The position numbers and the translations under genes are program-made. Of a stretch of DNA of 64,000 nt, positions 16,363 through 25,575 are shown in pieces. The notes under the pieces were generated by a model. It saw only the letters and a list, made by a program, of their open reading frames with translations, searched no databases and had not been told where the DNA came from. The stretch covers positions 16,084 to 80,083 of the forward strand of contig CAXNMF010000018.1 of the NCBI GenBank assembly GCA_964203275.1, read 5' to 3'. Every line of letters begins with the position of its first letter. The stretch's first letter is position 1. The stretch comes from Ga0077527 sp945862135. GTDB taxonomy: Bacteria > Pseudomonadota > Gammaproteobacteria > Burkholderiales > SG8-41.

Positions 16363-17922
16363 TCAGCTCGACCGCTGCATCACCTTGAACAAGGCCCAGT
16401 CGAAATCCTCTCCGCCCTCGGCAAGGCGTGACGGCATCAACAAATACGGTTTGCTGTTCACCATCATGTCGAGGCTGTCGCGCGAATTGTAGATGCCCTC
16501 TCGCAGCACGAGACCCACCTCACCATTCTTGTCCGGCGTTGTTGCCAGCAGCAGCGCCGAATCGGTGGGCTCGGCAGGGGCAGATGCAAACGCGCCGCCG
16601 GACTTGCCGATGCGAACGGGAATGGCGATCTTTGACAACGACTGGATGCCGACGCGGCGCTGCTGATGTTCATCACGCGTCACGCGGCGAATAATGCCGA
16701 TGCCCCAGTGTTTGGAAGTTTCGGTCTTCACGCCGATCAATGCGCCGACCCGCACCCAATCGCTTTTTGCTGCTGGAATGATCGCGCCGTATCCGCCGTC
16801 GCTGACGTTCTCAACAATCCAGCTTTCAGCGGAATGTTCGGCTGCAGCGGGATCGCTGAAATCAAGCTCGTCGCTGTTCGAGGGATCCAGCGTGCGCAGG
16901 ATTTCCACCATGCCGTGCAGCACCGTCATCCGTGTCGCGGTCTGCCGCCGCTGGGTGTTGCGTGCCGGCGCGTCGTCGGACCAGTATGAGATGAGGTGGC
17001 GCAACACCGGCAGTACAGCGTCCTTGCCGTAAACGCCGCCGAGATGTACGTCCGAAGGAATCGCGCCGGTTTCGGTGACAATGGATTCGACACGCTTCAG
17101 TTGCTCGAACGCGTCGCCCGCGCCGAAGTACCGCGCGGTGGGTGATGCCGGCGACTTGCCGTCAATCACGCGAAACGGCGGCTTGCCGCCGGCGATGTCA
17201 AAACAATAGCGGCAACCGGGACCTGGCTCCCGGGCAATGCGGAATCCCGGGGAAAAATGCGCCACGGCACGCTCCGCCAGCTCCTGGCGCATGGGGCTCA
17301 GTCCGTCCGTGGACGATACGCAAAGCATCACCGCCTTGAGAAACTCCTGCTGCACCGAACCGCCGCCATGGGACCCCGGATAAATGGCCACGGTATTCCC
17401 GGCGAAACCGATCGACTCGGCAAACTGGTAGAGCCGCCCGATATCGGACCACACGCGCGGATCCACCGGACCGTAGCGGACCAGCGCCCACTTCAATTGC
17501 AGCGTCAACGCCCGCAGCGTGCGCGTGACAATGACCGGCAGGTTGCGCCGGAATGCAGTGCCGCCGGTTTGCGTGCTTTCATAACGCGCCACACATTCGA
17601 GATAGGCTTCGCTCAGCGCCTTCCAGAACGTGAAGCTGCTGCTCCACAGCCGGTTTTCCTGGAATTTCTGCTGCCGCGACGTGGCGAAATAATCCTGCGC
17701 CAGTTTGCGCTGGTGGTTTTTCGCCGCACCGTCGAGCAGATCAATGTTGTCGAACAGCCGATCGACCTTGAACGCCTTGGTGTCACGCAGGCTTTCCAGC
17801 CATTGCGTGATTTCCGCCAAGGCCTTCAAAGGATCGGCGGGCAGTTCGGCAATGATCTCCCGGGCCTTTTTGGCATCGGCCATTGGATGGTCAACCTTTG
17901 ACCCGGTCAGAAAACTGAGCAT
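16363..17922 (-). CDS. Conserved protein with C-terminal PilZ-like domain
   Basis: 519 residues from ATG 17922 (MLSFLTGSKVDHPMADAKKA). An in-frame start at 18084 would add a Cys-rich tail overlapping the neighbouring UMF1 gene. Residues 1 to about 330 are helical with no recognised domain (DAKKAREIIAELPADPLKALAEITQWLESL). The C-terminal third has ESWIVENVSDGGYGAIIP and GVKTETSKHWGIGIIRRVTRDEHQQRRVGIQSLSK. Its beta-barrel pattern resembles PilZ-type c-di-GMP receptors found in betaproteobacterial proteins of this length. The classical RxxxR motif is not clear, so c-di-GMP binding is unproven. A diguanylate cyclase lies 2.2 kb away. Confidence 0.6.
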   Translation of the reverse strand: MLSFLTGSKVDHPMADAKKAREIIAELPADPLKALAEITQWLESLRDTKAFKVDRLFDNIDLLDGAAKNHQRKLAQDYFATSRQQKFQENRLWSSSFTFWKALSEAYLECVARYESTQTGGTAFRRNLPVIVTRTLRALTLQLKWALVRYGPVDPRVWSDIGRLYQFAESIGFAGNTVAIYPGSHGGGSVQQEFLKAVMLCVSSTDGLSPMRQELAERAVAHFSPGFRIAREPGPGCRYCFDIAGGKPPFRVIDGKSPASPTARYFGAGDAFEQLKRVESIVTETGAIPSDVHLGGVYGKDAVLPVLRHLISYWSDDAPARNTQRRQTATRMTVLHGMVEILRTLDPSNSDELDFSDPAAAEHSAESWIVENVSDGGYGAIIPAAKSDWVRVGALIGVKTETSKHWGIGIIRRVTRDEHQQRRVGIQSLSKIAIPVRIGKSGGAFASAPAEPTDSALLLATTPDKNGEVGLVLREGIYNSRDSLDMMVNSKPYLLMPSRLAEGGEDFDWALFKVMQRSS

Positions 17923-17998
17923 CACATTCCCCCTTATCGGTGCACCGGCCCTGAAAACAGCCGGTTTGTTTTTATAACCATTTTCGCAAACAACCTCA

Positions 17999-19306
17999 TT
18001 AACCGCCGCTGCGGGCGCCCTGCAACGCGGCGTCGCGACCGCGTTCCGCATTGATACCGGCCAGCAACAGCAGCCCTGCAACAAAATAAACGCCGGTCAG
18101 CAGGATCGCAAGACGGTGATCACCCCCGGTCAGCCATGAAACAATGCCATAGGTCATCGGACCGAGTATCGACGAACATTTGACCGCCAGTCCCCACAGA
18201 CCGAAAAACTCCGCCTGCCGTCCCGGCGGACTGAGATAGGCAACCAGCGCACGACCGGCCGACTGGCTCGACCCCAGACACAGACCGACGCAGTTGGCCG
18301 CCACCCAGAACACCGCGGCATCGGCAGCCCGCCACGCAATCAATACAGTAACAATCCAGCACACCAGAATAATCCCGATCGCCCTGACGTGTCCCGCACG
18401 ATCCTGCAGATAACCAAACAGGAAGGCGCCGATTGCAGCCGTTACATTGACCACCAGGATCAGCATCAGCGTATCGCGCGTGGTAAAACCCATCGCCTGC
18501 TGCGCATAGATCGCCGCCAGCGCAATCACCGTCTGGATGCCGGCCTGATAAAACACGAGACAAATCAGAAAACGCCTCAAGTCACGATACTGATGCGCGG
18601 TACGCAGTGTTTCGCGAAGATCGGCAAATACTTTACGCACAGCCACACGTGCAGCCGCTTGCGGTTGCGCGCGTTCACGCAGGAAAAGAAATGTCGGCAA
18701 GCTGGCCAGCGCAAAAATCACGGCTGTCAGCAGCATGGTCACCGGTACGAATGAAGTTGCCGGGTCACCCAGTGCCTGGGCGTGGCTGACATACGCAAGA
18801 CAGATGCCAAGCGACACCAGTCCGCCGAGATAACCCAGCGACCAGCCCCAGCCCGAGATCCGCCCCAGCGCTTCGCCGCGCGCGATCTCCGGCAGAAACG
18901 CCGCAATCAGGTTTTCACCGGAACCGAAAAAGAAATTCGACAGCACGATCAGCACGATGGCCGCCGCAACATCCCCGCGCCCGATGACCGACAACGCTGC
19001 CGTAAAGGCCACGCAGCCCAGCGTGGTCATCACCAGCAGCCGCTTTTTTGCCGCATGCGCATCGGCCCAGGCCCCCAGCAAGGGCGCCGTCAGCATGATC
19101 AGCGCGTACGAGACTGCCAGTGCGGCAGTCCACGCAAACGTCGCCCACGGGGCATTGCCGGCAACCTCGGCAACAAAATAGGCGCTGAATACGGCCGTGA
19201 TGACCACGGTCGTGTATCCCGAATTGGCGAAGTCGTACATCGCCCAGGACCAGACCTCGCGCGGCCGTACGCCGGGTGCCAGTCCGCTGGGCCGTTGATC
19301 AGTCAC
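17999..19306 (-). CDS. MFS transporter, UMF1 (Atg22-like) family
   Basis: 435 residues with about twelve membrane helices. The N-terminal REVWSWAMYDFANSGYTTVVITAVFSAYF is diagnostic for the UMF1 family related to the yeast vacuolar effluxer Atg22. Other markers are LLGAWADAHAAKKR in the 2-3 loop, FFFGSGENLIAAFLPEIA, and WGWSLGYLGG. The start ATG (19306) overlaps the end of a small membrane-protein gene by 8 bases, implying translational coupling. The substrate is unknown; amino acid efflux is possible by analogy with Atg22. Confidence 0.9.
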   Translation of the reverse strand: MTDQRPSGLAPGVRPREVWSWAMYDFANSGYTTVVITAVFSAYFVAEVAGNAPWATFAWTAALAVSYALIMLTAPLLGAWADAHAAKKRLLVMTTLGCVAFTAALSVIGRGDVAAAIVLIVLSNFFFGSGENLIAAFLPEIARGEALGRISGWGWSLGYLGGLVSLGICLAYVSHAQALGDPATSFVPVTMLLTAVIFALASLPTFLFLRERAQPQAAARVAVRKVFADLRETLRTAHQYRDLRRFLICLVFYQAGIQTVIALAAIYAQQAMGFTTRDTLMLILVVNVTAAIGAFLFGYLQDRAGHVRAIGIILVCWIVTVLIAWRAADAAVFWVAANCVGLCLGSSQSAGRALVAYLSPPGRQAEFFGLWGLAVKCSSILGPMTYGIVSWLTGGDHRLAILLTGVYFVAGLLLLAGINAERGRDAALQGARSGG

Positions 19307-19445
19307 TGACGGTACGACCCGCGATCAAGAAACGTGAAGCGCGCCGTCCTGCAGCAGCCGCCCGCAGCAACCGGTACAGCCGTGCGCTGGTCCACCAGAC
19401 CACCGCGCCAAAAAAGACCCCCAACACCATCAACAGCAGCTCCAT
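19299..19445 (-). CDS. Small single-span membrane protein upstream of the UMF1 transporter
   Basis: 48 residues from ATG 19445 (MELLLMVLGVFFGAVVWWTSARLYRLL). GGAG lies at correct spacing, better than for an ATG two codons earlier. One transmembrane helix (about residues 2-20) is followed by a basic cytoplasmic tail (RRASR). Its stop overlaps the start of the UMF1 gene, so the two are coupled. The function is not known; a small accessory subunit of the transporter is a guess from position. Confidence 0.5.
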   Translation of the reverse strand: MELLLMVLGVFFGAVVWWTSARLYRLLRAAAAGRRASRFLIAGRTVSD

Positions 19446-19811
19446 GATCATTCTCCAGAAATGCGCCTGCTTCAGTAACAGCAACTCTTGTACCGGGCTC
19501 GAAAGGCGATCAACGCGACGGCCCGCCGGACGAACGGTCAGTTCAGGCATCAAGACGTCGGAACCCGGACACTGCCGACGATTATCCGGCGTGAACTACT
19601 GCACAGCCAGTGATAACAATCGCGTCTCCAGACGGAGACAAAAATAATGAAGCGGATCAGGGTGTTGGCAACGACACACCGGGTGCTGTCTGGGTTTGGC
19701 GACAAACCCATTCGATAATTTTCAAATAACTATTTGATTTTATTAAATAATTATTCTGGCATGCGATCTGCTCAATGAATGGCTAGGCAATTGTTTACGC
19801 AAGGAGAAAGA
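19446..19811. other. Intergenic region between divergent small genes
   Basis: 366 bases with no convincing gene. The left part is GC-rich. The right part (about 19700-19760) is AT-rich and contains an exact IHF-like motif, and probably holds the promoter of the lipoprotein gene at 19812. Confidence 0.5.
19727..19739 (+). promoter_or_regulatory. IHF-like AT-rich motif (TAACTATTTGATT)
   Basis: Exact YAANNNNTTGATW match 73 bases upstream of the lipoprotein start, in an AT-rich promoter-like stretch. Confidence 0.4.
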
Positions 19812-20027
19812 ATGCAGCGATACCGAATAATTTTACTGTTCGCGGCAATGCTGTCGCTGAACGCATGCTCGACCTCACCCACAAACAAACAGGTCGGTGC
19901 GACTGCGGGTGCCGTGGTCGGCGGCGTCGTCGGCTCGGCACTGACTGGCGGCAGCACGGTGGGCACTGTCGCGGGTGCAGGCGCCGGTGCTGCAGTGGGC
20001 TACGAAATCGGTAAACGGATCAAGTAA
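19812..20027 (+). CDS. Glycine-zipper lipoprotein (OsmB-like)
   Basis: 71 residues from ATG 19812 with an excellent AAGGAGA ribosome site. The N-terminus is a lipoprotein signal with lipobox LNAC. The mature part is almost entirely a glycine zipper: GATAGAVVGGVVGSALTGG and VAGAGAGAAVGYEIG. Such 2TM glycine-zipper proteins are small outer-membrane lipoproteins, often induced by osmotic or stationary-phase stress (OsmB/SlyB-like). The AT-rich upstream region suggests regulated transcription. A strong terminator follows. Confidence 0.85.
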   Translation: MQRYRIILLFAAMLSLNACSTSPTNKQVGATAGAVVGGVVGSALTGGSTVGTVAGAGAGAAVGYEIGKRIK

Positions 20028-20076
20028 CAACGCCAGACTCCTCCGAGCAGGGCGCAAAGCAAAGAACCCCTGTTTA

Positions 20077-20129
20077 CCCCGGCGCGCCCCGAAGGAAATC
20101 CCCTTCGGGGACAAGCCGGGGTTTTTTTT
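20077..20129 (+). terminator. Nested-stem rho-independent terminator
   Basis: Outer stem CCCCGGC (20077-20083) with GCCGGGG (20115-20121) followed by eight T residues. An inner CCCCGAAGG / CCTTCGGGG hairpin is enclosed. It ends the lipoprotein transcript. Confidence 0.85.
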
Positions 20130-20155
20130 GAACCGCGGCAGCGCAGAACTTTTGT

Positions 20156-21817
20156 TCAGACTGCAGAAGGGACCCTGCGCACCGCCACCTGGTCACGGCC
20201 ACGGGTTTTGGCTTCGTACATTGCTGCATCCGCTTCACGAACCAGCAGTTCGCCGGATTGCGAGGCATCGGCACTGACGGCAACGCCGATGGATATGGTG
20301 ATCGCCCCCAAAGCCTGTCCTTGATAGGTCACGGACAATTCAGAAATACGCACACGCAATTCGCGCGCACGCAGCAACGCAACCTCCTCGCTGGCCTCCG
20401 GCATGACCACCACAAACTCCTCACCGCCATGACGCGCGACGAGGTCGGTGCCGCGCACCACGCGCCGTACCACCTGCGCAATAACCTGCAACACCATGTC
20501 GCCCGCTTCGTGGCCCCACTGATCGTTCAGAAGCTTGAAATGGTCGATGTCGAACAGCATCACCGCCATCGGCATGCGCTTGCGCCGCGCCCGCACGAGT
20601 TCAGCCTCCAGTGCGTTCCACAGATGGCGTCGGTTGTAGAGTCCGGTCAGTTCATCGGTAATCGCCTGCGATCGCAGCCGCTCCAGCGCATCCTGCAGCT
20701 GCTTGTCCCTGTCCTGCAGTTCGCTGGCCATCTGGTCGAGCGCGACACCGAGCTGATTCAACTCTTCCCGACCTTCACCAAATCCGCTGCGCGCACTGAA
20801 ATCACCCGCGCGCACACGAGCCGTCATGTCAAGCAGAATGCGAAAACGGCGGGTGAAAAAAATCTCGGCGCCATACCAGGCCAGCAGCAGCAACAGCACC
20901 GACATGATCACCACAATCATCACCGTTTTATGCAGCGTCTGATTGGCCTCGCCATAAATCGCACTGATCGGGGTGCCCACCAGCACCCGGATCTGCGGTT
21001 TGCCGTCCGGATTCACACCCACGCTGTCAAACGCAAACAGGCGTTGATTTCCGTCAATGTCCGGTACGCTGAAGACCCCCCGCCTTTGTTCCATCACATT
21101 CTGCAGAACCTGCGGATTGCGGATCTTCTGTCCGATCATGGCGTGATGCATCGGAAACTGCGCAACCACCACGCCATTGTGATCCACAAAGGTCAACACC
21201 CGCTCAATGCCCTTCGAAGAGAATCCGTTTCGAAGCTCGGACTGCTCGTCAAATACGCCGAGATTCAGCGCCGCATAGGCAACTGCAATGACTTTTCCGG
21301 AGCCATCCAGTACCGGCTGCGCCAGATTGATGGCCGGCAGTCCGGTGAACCGCCCGATCTGGTAACCGCCGACCGCGAACTTGCAGCTGCTCATCGCGAG
21401 CTGGAAGTAATCCCTGTCTTTCACATTGACATTGAGTTCAATGGGCGCGGTCGTGGCATTACAGAAGATATCCCCGTTAGGCAGAATGATGCCCACGGTT
21501 CGATAAAGGCCCTGGACCTGCGCAGCGATTTTCCGGACCTGCCGGGCGCAGCTCGCTTTGTCCTTTAACAAGTCATTGATGTCCGCAGTCGCCGCAAACA
21601 ACAGTTGCCTGGCGCCTTCAATCATCTGCTCCGGACGCCTTGCAGTCAGCCCGGCAATCAGCTGAAGATGCTGCCGTTCCGTCAATTCAGCGGCTGCGCG
21701 CTGTTGAAAACCGTTGTAAACGGCGAGCACAAGAATCGGCAACGCCGAAAGGAGCACGAGCAAGATGATGCGGGTACGGGCGCTGAAGTAGTTCAAGATG
21801 GACGTTACGATCGGCAA
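20156..21817 (-). CDS. Diguanylate cyclase with periplasmic sensor, HAMP and GGDEF domains
   Basis: 553 residues. TM1 at about 17-36, a periplasmic dCache-like sensor 40-295 and TM2 at 298-318. A HAMP linker covers 320-372 and a short coiled coil (LQDRDKQLQDALERL) follows. The GGDEF domain starts with DELTGLYNRRHLW. The active site is GGEEF (464-468) and an intact inhibitory RxxD site lies five residues before it (R455-D458), so the enzyme should be active and product-inhibited. It makes c-di-GMP from two GTP. The start appears to be TTG at 21817. The ligand for the sensor is unknown. Confidence 0.92.
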   Translation of the reverse strand: MPIVTSILNYFSARTRIILLVLLSALPILVLAVYNGFQQRAAAELTERQHLQLIAGLTARRPEQMIEGARQLLFAATADINDLLKDKASCARQVRKIAAQVQGLYRTVGIILPNGDIFCNATTAPIELNVNVKDRDYFQLAMSSCKFAVGGYQIGRFTGLPAINLAQPVLDGSGKVIAVAYAALNLGVFDEQSELRNGFSSKGIERVLTFVDHNGVVVAQFPMHHAMIGQKIRNPQVLQNVMEQRRGVFSVPDIDGNQRLFAFDSVGVNPDGKPQIRVLVGTPISAIYGEANQTLHKTVMIVVIMSVLLLLLAWYGAEIFFTRRFRILLDMTARVRAGDFSARSGFGEGREELNQLGVALDQMASELQDRDKQLQDALERLRSQAITDELTGLYNRRHLWNALEAELVRARRKRMPMAVMLFDIDHFKLLNDQWGHEAGDMVLQVIAQVVRRVVRGTDLVARHGGEEFVVVMPEASEEVALLRARELRVRISELSVTYQGQALGAITISIGVAVSADASQSGELLVREADAAMYEAKTRGRDQVAVRRVPSAV

Positions 21818-21910
21818 TACACGATTACCGATCCCCCTCGACCGGCCACGCCAAGACTATCAATCAGCAGAGGCATAGTCCAGCAACTGCAAACAGCCAG
21901 TTGACATACA

Positions 21911-23329
21911 TCAACCGGACCGCGGATCCCGCGGCGTCAACCGCGACAATCCCAACAACTGTTCAATCCACGCGCCATGTGAAAAAAGAGCCGCCTCGCC
22001 CTGCGGCCGGCCAATGACCTGCAGCCCCAGCGGCAGGCCGGATGGCATGAAGCCGCCGGGCATGGCCAGCACCGGACAGGCGGTCATGGTGACGGCATAC
22101 GTCAGCACCAGCCAGCCCATATATCCGGCAAACGCGACGCCATCCCAGCTCTCGGGATAACGCAGATCGACAGCGAATGGCGGGCACAAGGTCGCCGGGC
22201 AGATCAGCGCGTCGTATTGTTCAAAAAACGCAGCCGCACGACGGATGATTTCGCCTTGCGCGATTTCCGCTGCGACCACATCGGTCAGCTTCAAGCCGAG
22301 ACCGAATTCGATGTTCTCGACCACTTCAGGTTTGAGCACGTCGCGGTATTGCGCGAGCAGCGGCGCGACTCGGGCAATATAAACAGCGCCGCGCAATTTC
22401 AGGAAATTTTCTCCCGCATCACCAAGCTCGGGATTCGCCTCGACCACTTCGACGCCTTCTGCCGCCAGTTTTTCAGCAACGTTGGTGATGCAGGCGCGCA
22501 CATCGCGATCCACCACCGGCGCGATTCCCAGATCGGCGCTGACTGCGACGCGCCGCGGGCGTAGCGGCTGTGCCGCGCATTGCGCAAACGACGGCAGCGG
22601 CTCATGCGGCGACAACGGGTCGCGCGCATCGAATCCCGCTTCGGCATCGAACATCAGCGCTACATCCGCCACCGTGCGCGCCATCGGCCCTTCAACCGAC
22701 AGCGGATTGAAGGGCTGTTTCTGCAGCCGCGCCACGCGCCCCGGACTCGGCCGCAGTCCGCTCACTGAGCAAAAGGCCGCCGGCGTGCGGATGCTGCCGC
22801 CAAAATCATTGCCGGTGGCCAGCCATACCTGGCCTGCCGCCAGCGCCGCTGCGCTGCCGCCGGAAGAACCGCTGGCGCTCATCCGCGTATCCCAGGGATT
22901 ACGTGTCGCACCGAACACATCATTGAAGGTATTGCCGCCGGCGGCGAATTCCGGAAGGTTGGTTTTGCCGACGACGATCGCGCCATGCGCTTCCAGCCGC
23001 TGCACCACCGGATCGGAACCCGGTGCAATGCGGTTATCGTAGACGCGAGAACCCGACGTGCAGCGCACACCTTCGACATCAGTGTTGTCCTTCACCGCAA
23101 TCGGCAGACCGTACAGAAAACCGGCAGGCCGCCCGGCGCGCGGTTCGTTCATCAGGCGTTTGGCGTGTGCACGAGCACGATCAAAACACAGCGTGACCAT
23201 CGCATTGATCTGCGGATTGGTTTCGGCAATGCGCGCCTCGGCAGCGTCGAGCAGTTGCAACGGAGAAACCTCGCCGCGCGCCAGTCGTGCCGCCGCCTCG
23301 GTCGCAGTCCATTTTATGAATTCATGCAT
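21911..23329 (-). CDS. Amidase signature family hydrolase
   Basis: 472 residues with a complete Ser-cisSer-Lys triad. Lys80 lies in GLPIAVKD, Ser155 in SGSSGGS and Ser179 in NDFGGSIRTPA. The spacing is identical to FAAH (75 and 24 residues). The C-terminal PALCPPFAVD-like and LPLGLQVIGRPQGEA segments are typical. It hydrolyses an amide to acid and ammonia in the cytoplasm and is not part of GatABC by context, as no gatB/gatC is nearby. It is divergent from the ThDP enzyme with 116 bases between starts. Confidence 0.92.
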   Translation of the reverse strand: MHEFIKWTATEAAARLARGEVSPLQLLDAAEARIAETNPQINAMVTLCFDRARAHAKRLMNEPRAGRPAGFLYGLPIAVKDNTDVEGVRCTSGSRVYDNRIAPGSDPVVQRLEAHGAIVVGKTNLPEFAAGGNTFNDVFGATRNPWDTRMSASGSSGGSAAALAAGQVWLATGNDFGGSIRTPAAFCSVSGLRPSPGRVARLQKQPFNPLSVEGPMARTVADVALMFDAEAGFDARDPLSPHEPLPSFAQCAAQPLRPRRVAVSADLGIAPVVDRDVRACITNVAEKLAAEGVEVVEANPELGDAGENFLKLRGAVYIARVAPLLAQYRDVLKPEVVENIEFGLGLKLTDVVAAEIAQGEIIRRAAAFFEQYDALICPATLCPPFAVDLRYPESWDGVAFAGYMGWLVLTYAVTMTACPVLAMPGGFMPSGLPLGLQVIGRPQGEAALFSHGAWIEQLLGLSRLTPRDPRSG

Positions 23330-23445
23330 CGCCGCATCCCCGTTGTCGCGCGTATTGGCCCCGCAGTATAGCGGCCGGAACCACCGTGGACGTGATAGGC
23401 TTTCGCTCCCCGCATTTCCTACAAAAACAGTCCAGGAAGCTCCTC

Positions 23446-25143
23446 ATGACGGCCAAATCCGCCACCCGCCCGCTGATGCAGACCGGCGCGCAAATTCTTG
23501 TCGATTCACTGATCACCCACGGCGCCAATCTCGGCTTCGGCGTTCCCGGTGAATCCTATCTGGCGGTACTCGACGCGATCCACGAACGCAGCGACGAATT
23601 CAAATTCATCATCTGCCGCCAGGAAGGCGGCGTCACCAATATGGCTGACGCCTACGGCAAAATGACCGGGCAGCCGGGCATCGCTTTTGTCACGCGCGGA
23701 CCGGGCGCCACCAACGCCTCGATCGGCGTGCACACCGCATTCCAGGATTCGACGCCGCTGATCCTGTTCATCGGCCAGGTCGGCAACGATGTCGTTGAAC
23801 GCGAAGCCTTCCAGGAAATCGATTTCCGCCGCATGTTCGGACCGATGTGCAAGTGGGTGGCACAGATCGACCGCGCCGACCGCGTCGCCGAATACATCAG
23901 CCATGCCTTCCATGTCGCGACCTCGGGTCGCCCGGGCCCTGTCGTGCTGGCACTGCCCGAAGACATGCAGACCGAAATGGCGCCGACCTCAAAAGCCGCG
24001 CGTTACCAGCGCGTCGCCGCGAACCCCGGCGAATTCGACATGCACAAGCTGCGCGATCTGCTCGGCAAGGCGAAAAAACCGCTGATGATGGTCGGCGGCG
24101 GCGGCTGGAACAAACAGGCAAGTGAAGACATCCTCGCCTTCGCCCGCGCCTTCAACCTGCCGGTGTGTGCATCGTTCCGCTGCCAGGACCTGATCGACAA
24201 CCGCGATCCTCATTACGTCGGCGATGTTGCCGTCGGCCTCAATCCGAAACTGGCCGAACGCATCAAGGCCTGTGATCTGATGCTGGTCGTCGGTGCACGG
24301 CTCGGCGAATGGACCACCGCCAACTACACGCTGTTCGACATTCCCTGCCCGGCGCAGAAACTGGTGCACGTGCACGCCGGCGCTGAAGAACTCGGCCGCG
24401 TCTATCAGGGCACGCTGCTGATCAACAGCGGCATGCCGGAGTTCGCTGCCGCCGCAAAAAAACTCGCGCCAGTGAAACCGGCCTGGGATGCCTGGACCAA
24501 AGAAGCGCGCGCCGAACTCGAAGCGTGGCAGCAACCGGTGACGGTGCCGGGCAAACTCAACATGAGTGAAGTGATCACCTTCCTGCGCAAACGCCTGCCG
24601 CCGGAAAGCATCATCACCAACGGCGCCGGCAACTTTGCGATCTGGGTTCATCGTTTCTACCCCTATCCCGGCTTCCGCACCCAGCTCGCGCCGACCAGCG
24701 GCGCGATGGGTTATGGCGTGCCGTCGGGTGTGGCTGCAAAAATTGTCTATCCCAAACGTCCGGTGATTTCATTCTCCGGTGACGGCTGCTTCCTGATGAA
24801 CGGCCAGGAACTCGCCACTGCCGCGCAATATGACGCGAAAGTCATTTTCATCGTCGTCAACAACGGCATGTTCGGCACCATCCGCATGCACCAGGAACGC
24901 AACTACCCCGGCAACGTCAGCGGCACGCAGCTGAAGAATCCGGACTTCGCAGCGCTGGCCCGCGCCTACGGCCTGCATGGCGAGATCGTTGAAAAAACCG
25001 AAGACTTCGAAGCCGCCTTCGAACGCGCGTGGTCGGCCAAAACCGCCGCGCTGCTGGAACTGCGCGTCGACCCCGATGCGATCACGCCGCGTACCACGCT
25101 GTCGGCGATTCGTGCTGAAGCGAAGAAAAACAAGAAAGGCTGA
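23446..25143 (+). CDS. Thiamine diphosphate-dependent enzyme, acetolactate synthase-like
   Basis: 565 residues from ATG 23446, which has AGGAAG upstream (an in-frame start at 23386 lacks this). The N-terminal Pyr domain has GFGVPGESYLAVLDAI and CRQEGG, whose Glu60 is the cofactor-activating residue. It also has TRGPGATNASIGVHTA. The C-terminal PP domain has the ThDP motif SFSGDGCFLMNGQELATA ending in VVNNGMFG. Overall it resembles acetolactate synthase large subunits, but no small regulatory subunit is adjacent and the genes around it are catabolic. A catabolic decarboxylase or carboligase is at least as likely as valine biosynthesis. Confidence 0.88.
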   Translation: MTAKSATRPLMQTGAQILVDSLITHGANLGFGVPGESYLAVLDAIHERSDEFKFIICRQEGGVTNMADAYGKMTGQPGIAFVTRGPGATNASIGVHTAFQDSTPLILFIGQVGNDVVEREAFQEIDFRRMFGPMCKWVAQIDRADRVAEYISHAFHVATSGRPGPVVLALPEDMQTEMAPTSKAARYQRVAANPGEFDMHKLRDLLGKAKKPLMMVGGGGWNKQASEDILAFARAFNLPVCASFRCQDLIDNRDPHYVGDVAVGLNPKLAERIKACDLMLVVGARLGEWTTANYTLFDIPCPAQKLVHVHAGAEELGRVYQGTLLINSGMPEFAAAAKKLAPVKPAWDAWTKEARAELEAWQQPVTVPGKLNMSEVITFLRKRLPPESIITNGAGNFAIWVHRFYPYPGFRTQLAPTSGAMGYGVPSGVAAKIVYPKRPVISFSGDGCFLMNGQELATAAQYDAKVIFIVVNNGMFGTIRMHQERNYPGNVSGTQLKNPDFAALARAYGLHGEIVEKTEDFEAAFERAWSAKTAALLELRVDPDAITPRTTLSAIRAEAKKNKKG

Positions 25144-25149
25144 AAGGCG

Positions 25150-25575
25150 TAGCCACAGAGGTCACAGAGAGCACAGAGAAAACCCGCGACATGGATGATG
25201 TCACCGAGAGGATCATTGGCGCGGCCATTGAAGTGCATCGGGTTATCGGACCGGGCCTACTCGAATCAATTTACGAAGAAGCGCTTTGCCATGAGTTTGA
25301 GTTACGTGGCATAGGTTACAAGAGACAAGTCGCTGTTGATGTTGAATACAAGGGGAAGCTGATTTCAGGGCAGCGCATTGATTTGATAGTTGATAACAGC
25401 GTCGTGATTGAGCTTAAATCGTCGAAAAATCTGCCAGAAGTAGCTTCAGCACAAACGCTATCCTACTTGCGAGCAACAGGACTGAAGCGGGCATTATTGA
25501 TCAACTTTGGAAACACCCGTTTAATCGACGGCATCAAACGCTTTTCTCTGTGAACTCTGTGCCCTCTGTGGCTAA
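25150..25575. mobile_element. CACAGAG inverted-repeat element carrying a GxxExxY gene
   Basis: 426 bp. Left end: TA, then three tandem 9-mers GCCACAGAG (25152-25160), GTCACAGAG (25161-25169) and AGCACAGAG (25170-25178), then AAAA. Right end, inverted: TTTT, CTCTGTGAA (25546-25554), CTCTGTGCC (25555-25563), CTCTGTGGC (25564-25572), TAA. The two ends match over about 33 bases with three or four mismatches. The only gene inside fills the space and its TGA lies within the first right-hand repeat. GCTTTTGAC follows (25576-25584), as it does beside the shorter copy at 12543. A further degenerate unit, CTCTGTGGCCAAAGG, lies at 25600-25614. Confidence 0.65.
25191..25553 (+). CDS. GxxExxY protein, PD-(D/E)XK nuclease-like
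   Basis: 120 residues, full length for the GxxExxY family. The name motif is present as GPGLLESIYEEAL (about residues 20-32). The nuclease-like core follows: GQRIDLIVDNSVVIELKSSKNL gives Asp and E-x-K in PD-(D/E)XK geometry. QTLSYLRATGLKRALLINFG follows as the last conserved block. Members are usually annotated as nuclease-fold proteins of unknown role. The gene is enclosed by inverted 9-bp repeat arrays, with its start 12 bases after the left array and its stop inside the right array. The ribosome site is poor. GC content is lower than in flanking genes, fitting a mobile origin. Confidence 0.9.
   Translation: MDDVTERIIGAAIEVHRVIGPGLLESIYEEALCHEFELRGIGYKRQVAVDVEYKGKLISGQRIDLIVDNSVVIELKSSKNLPEVASAQTLSYLRATGLKRALLINFGNTRLIDGIKRFSL

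Noticed and set aside
20258..21568. 436-codon plus-strand frame opposite the diguanylate cyclase
   Set aside because: His/Gln/Arg-rich antisense artefact; GGDEF gene is convincing.
23446..25143. Calling the ThDP enzyme IlvB/IlvG
   Set aside because: No small subunit or ilvC follows, and the context is catabolic, so a specific biosynthetic name is not supported.
25150..25575. CRISPR array
   Set aside because: The 9-bp units are adjacent without spacers, occur in inverted groups, and no cas genes are present in the window.
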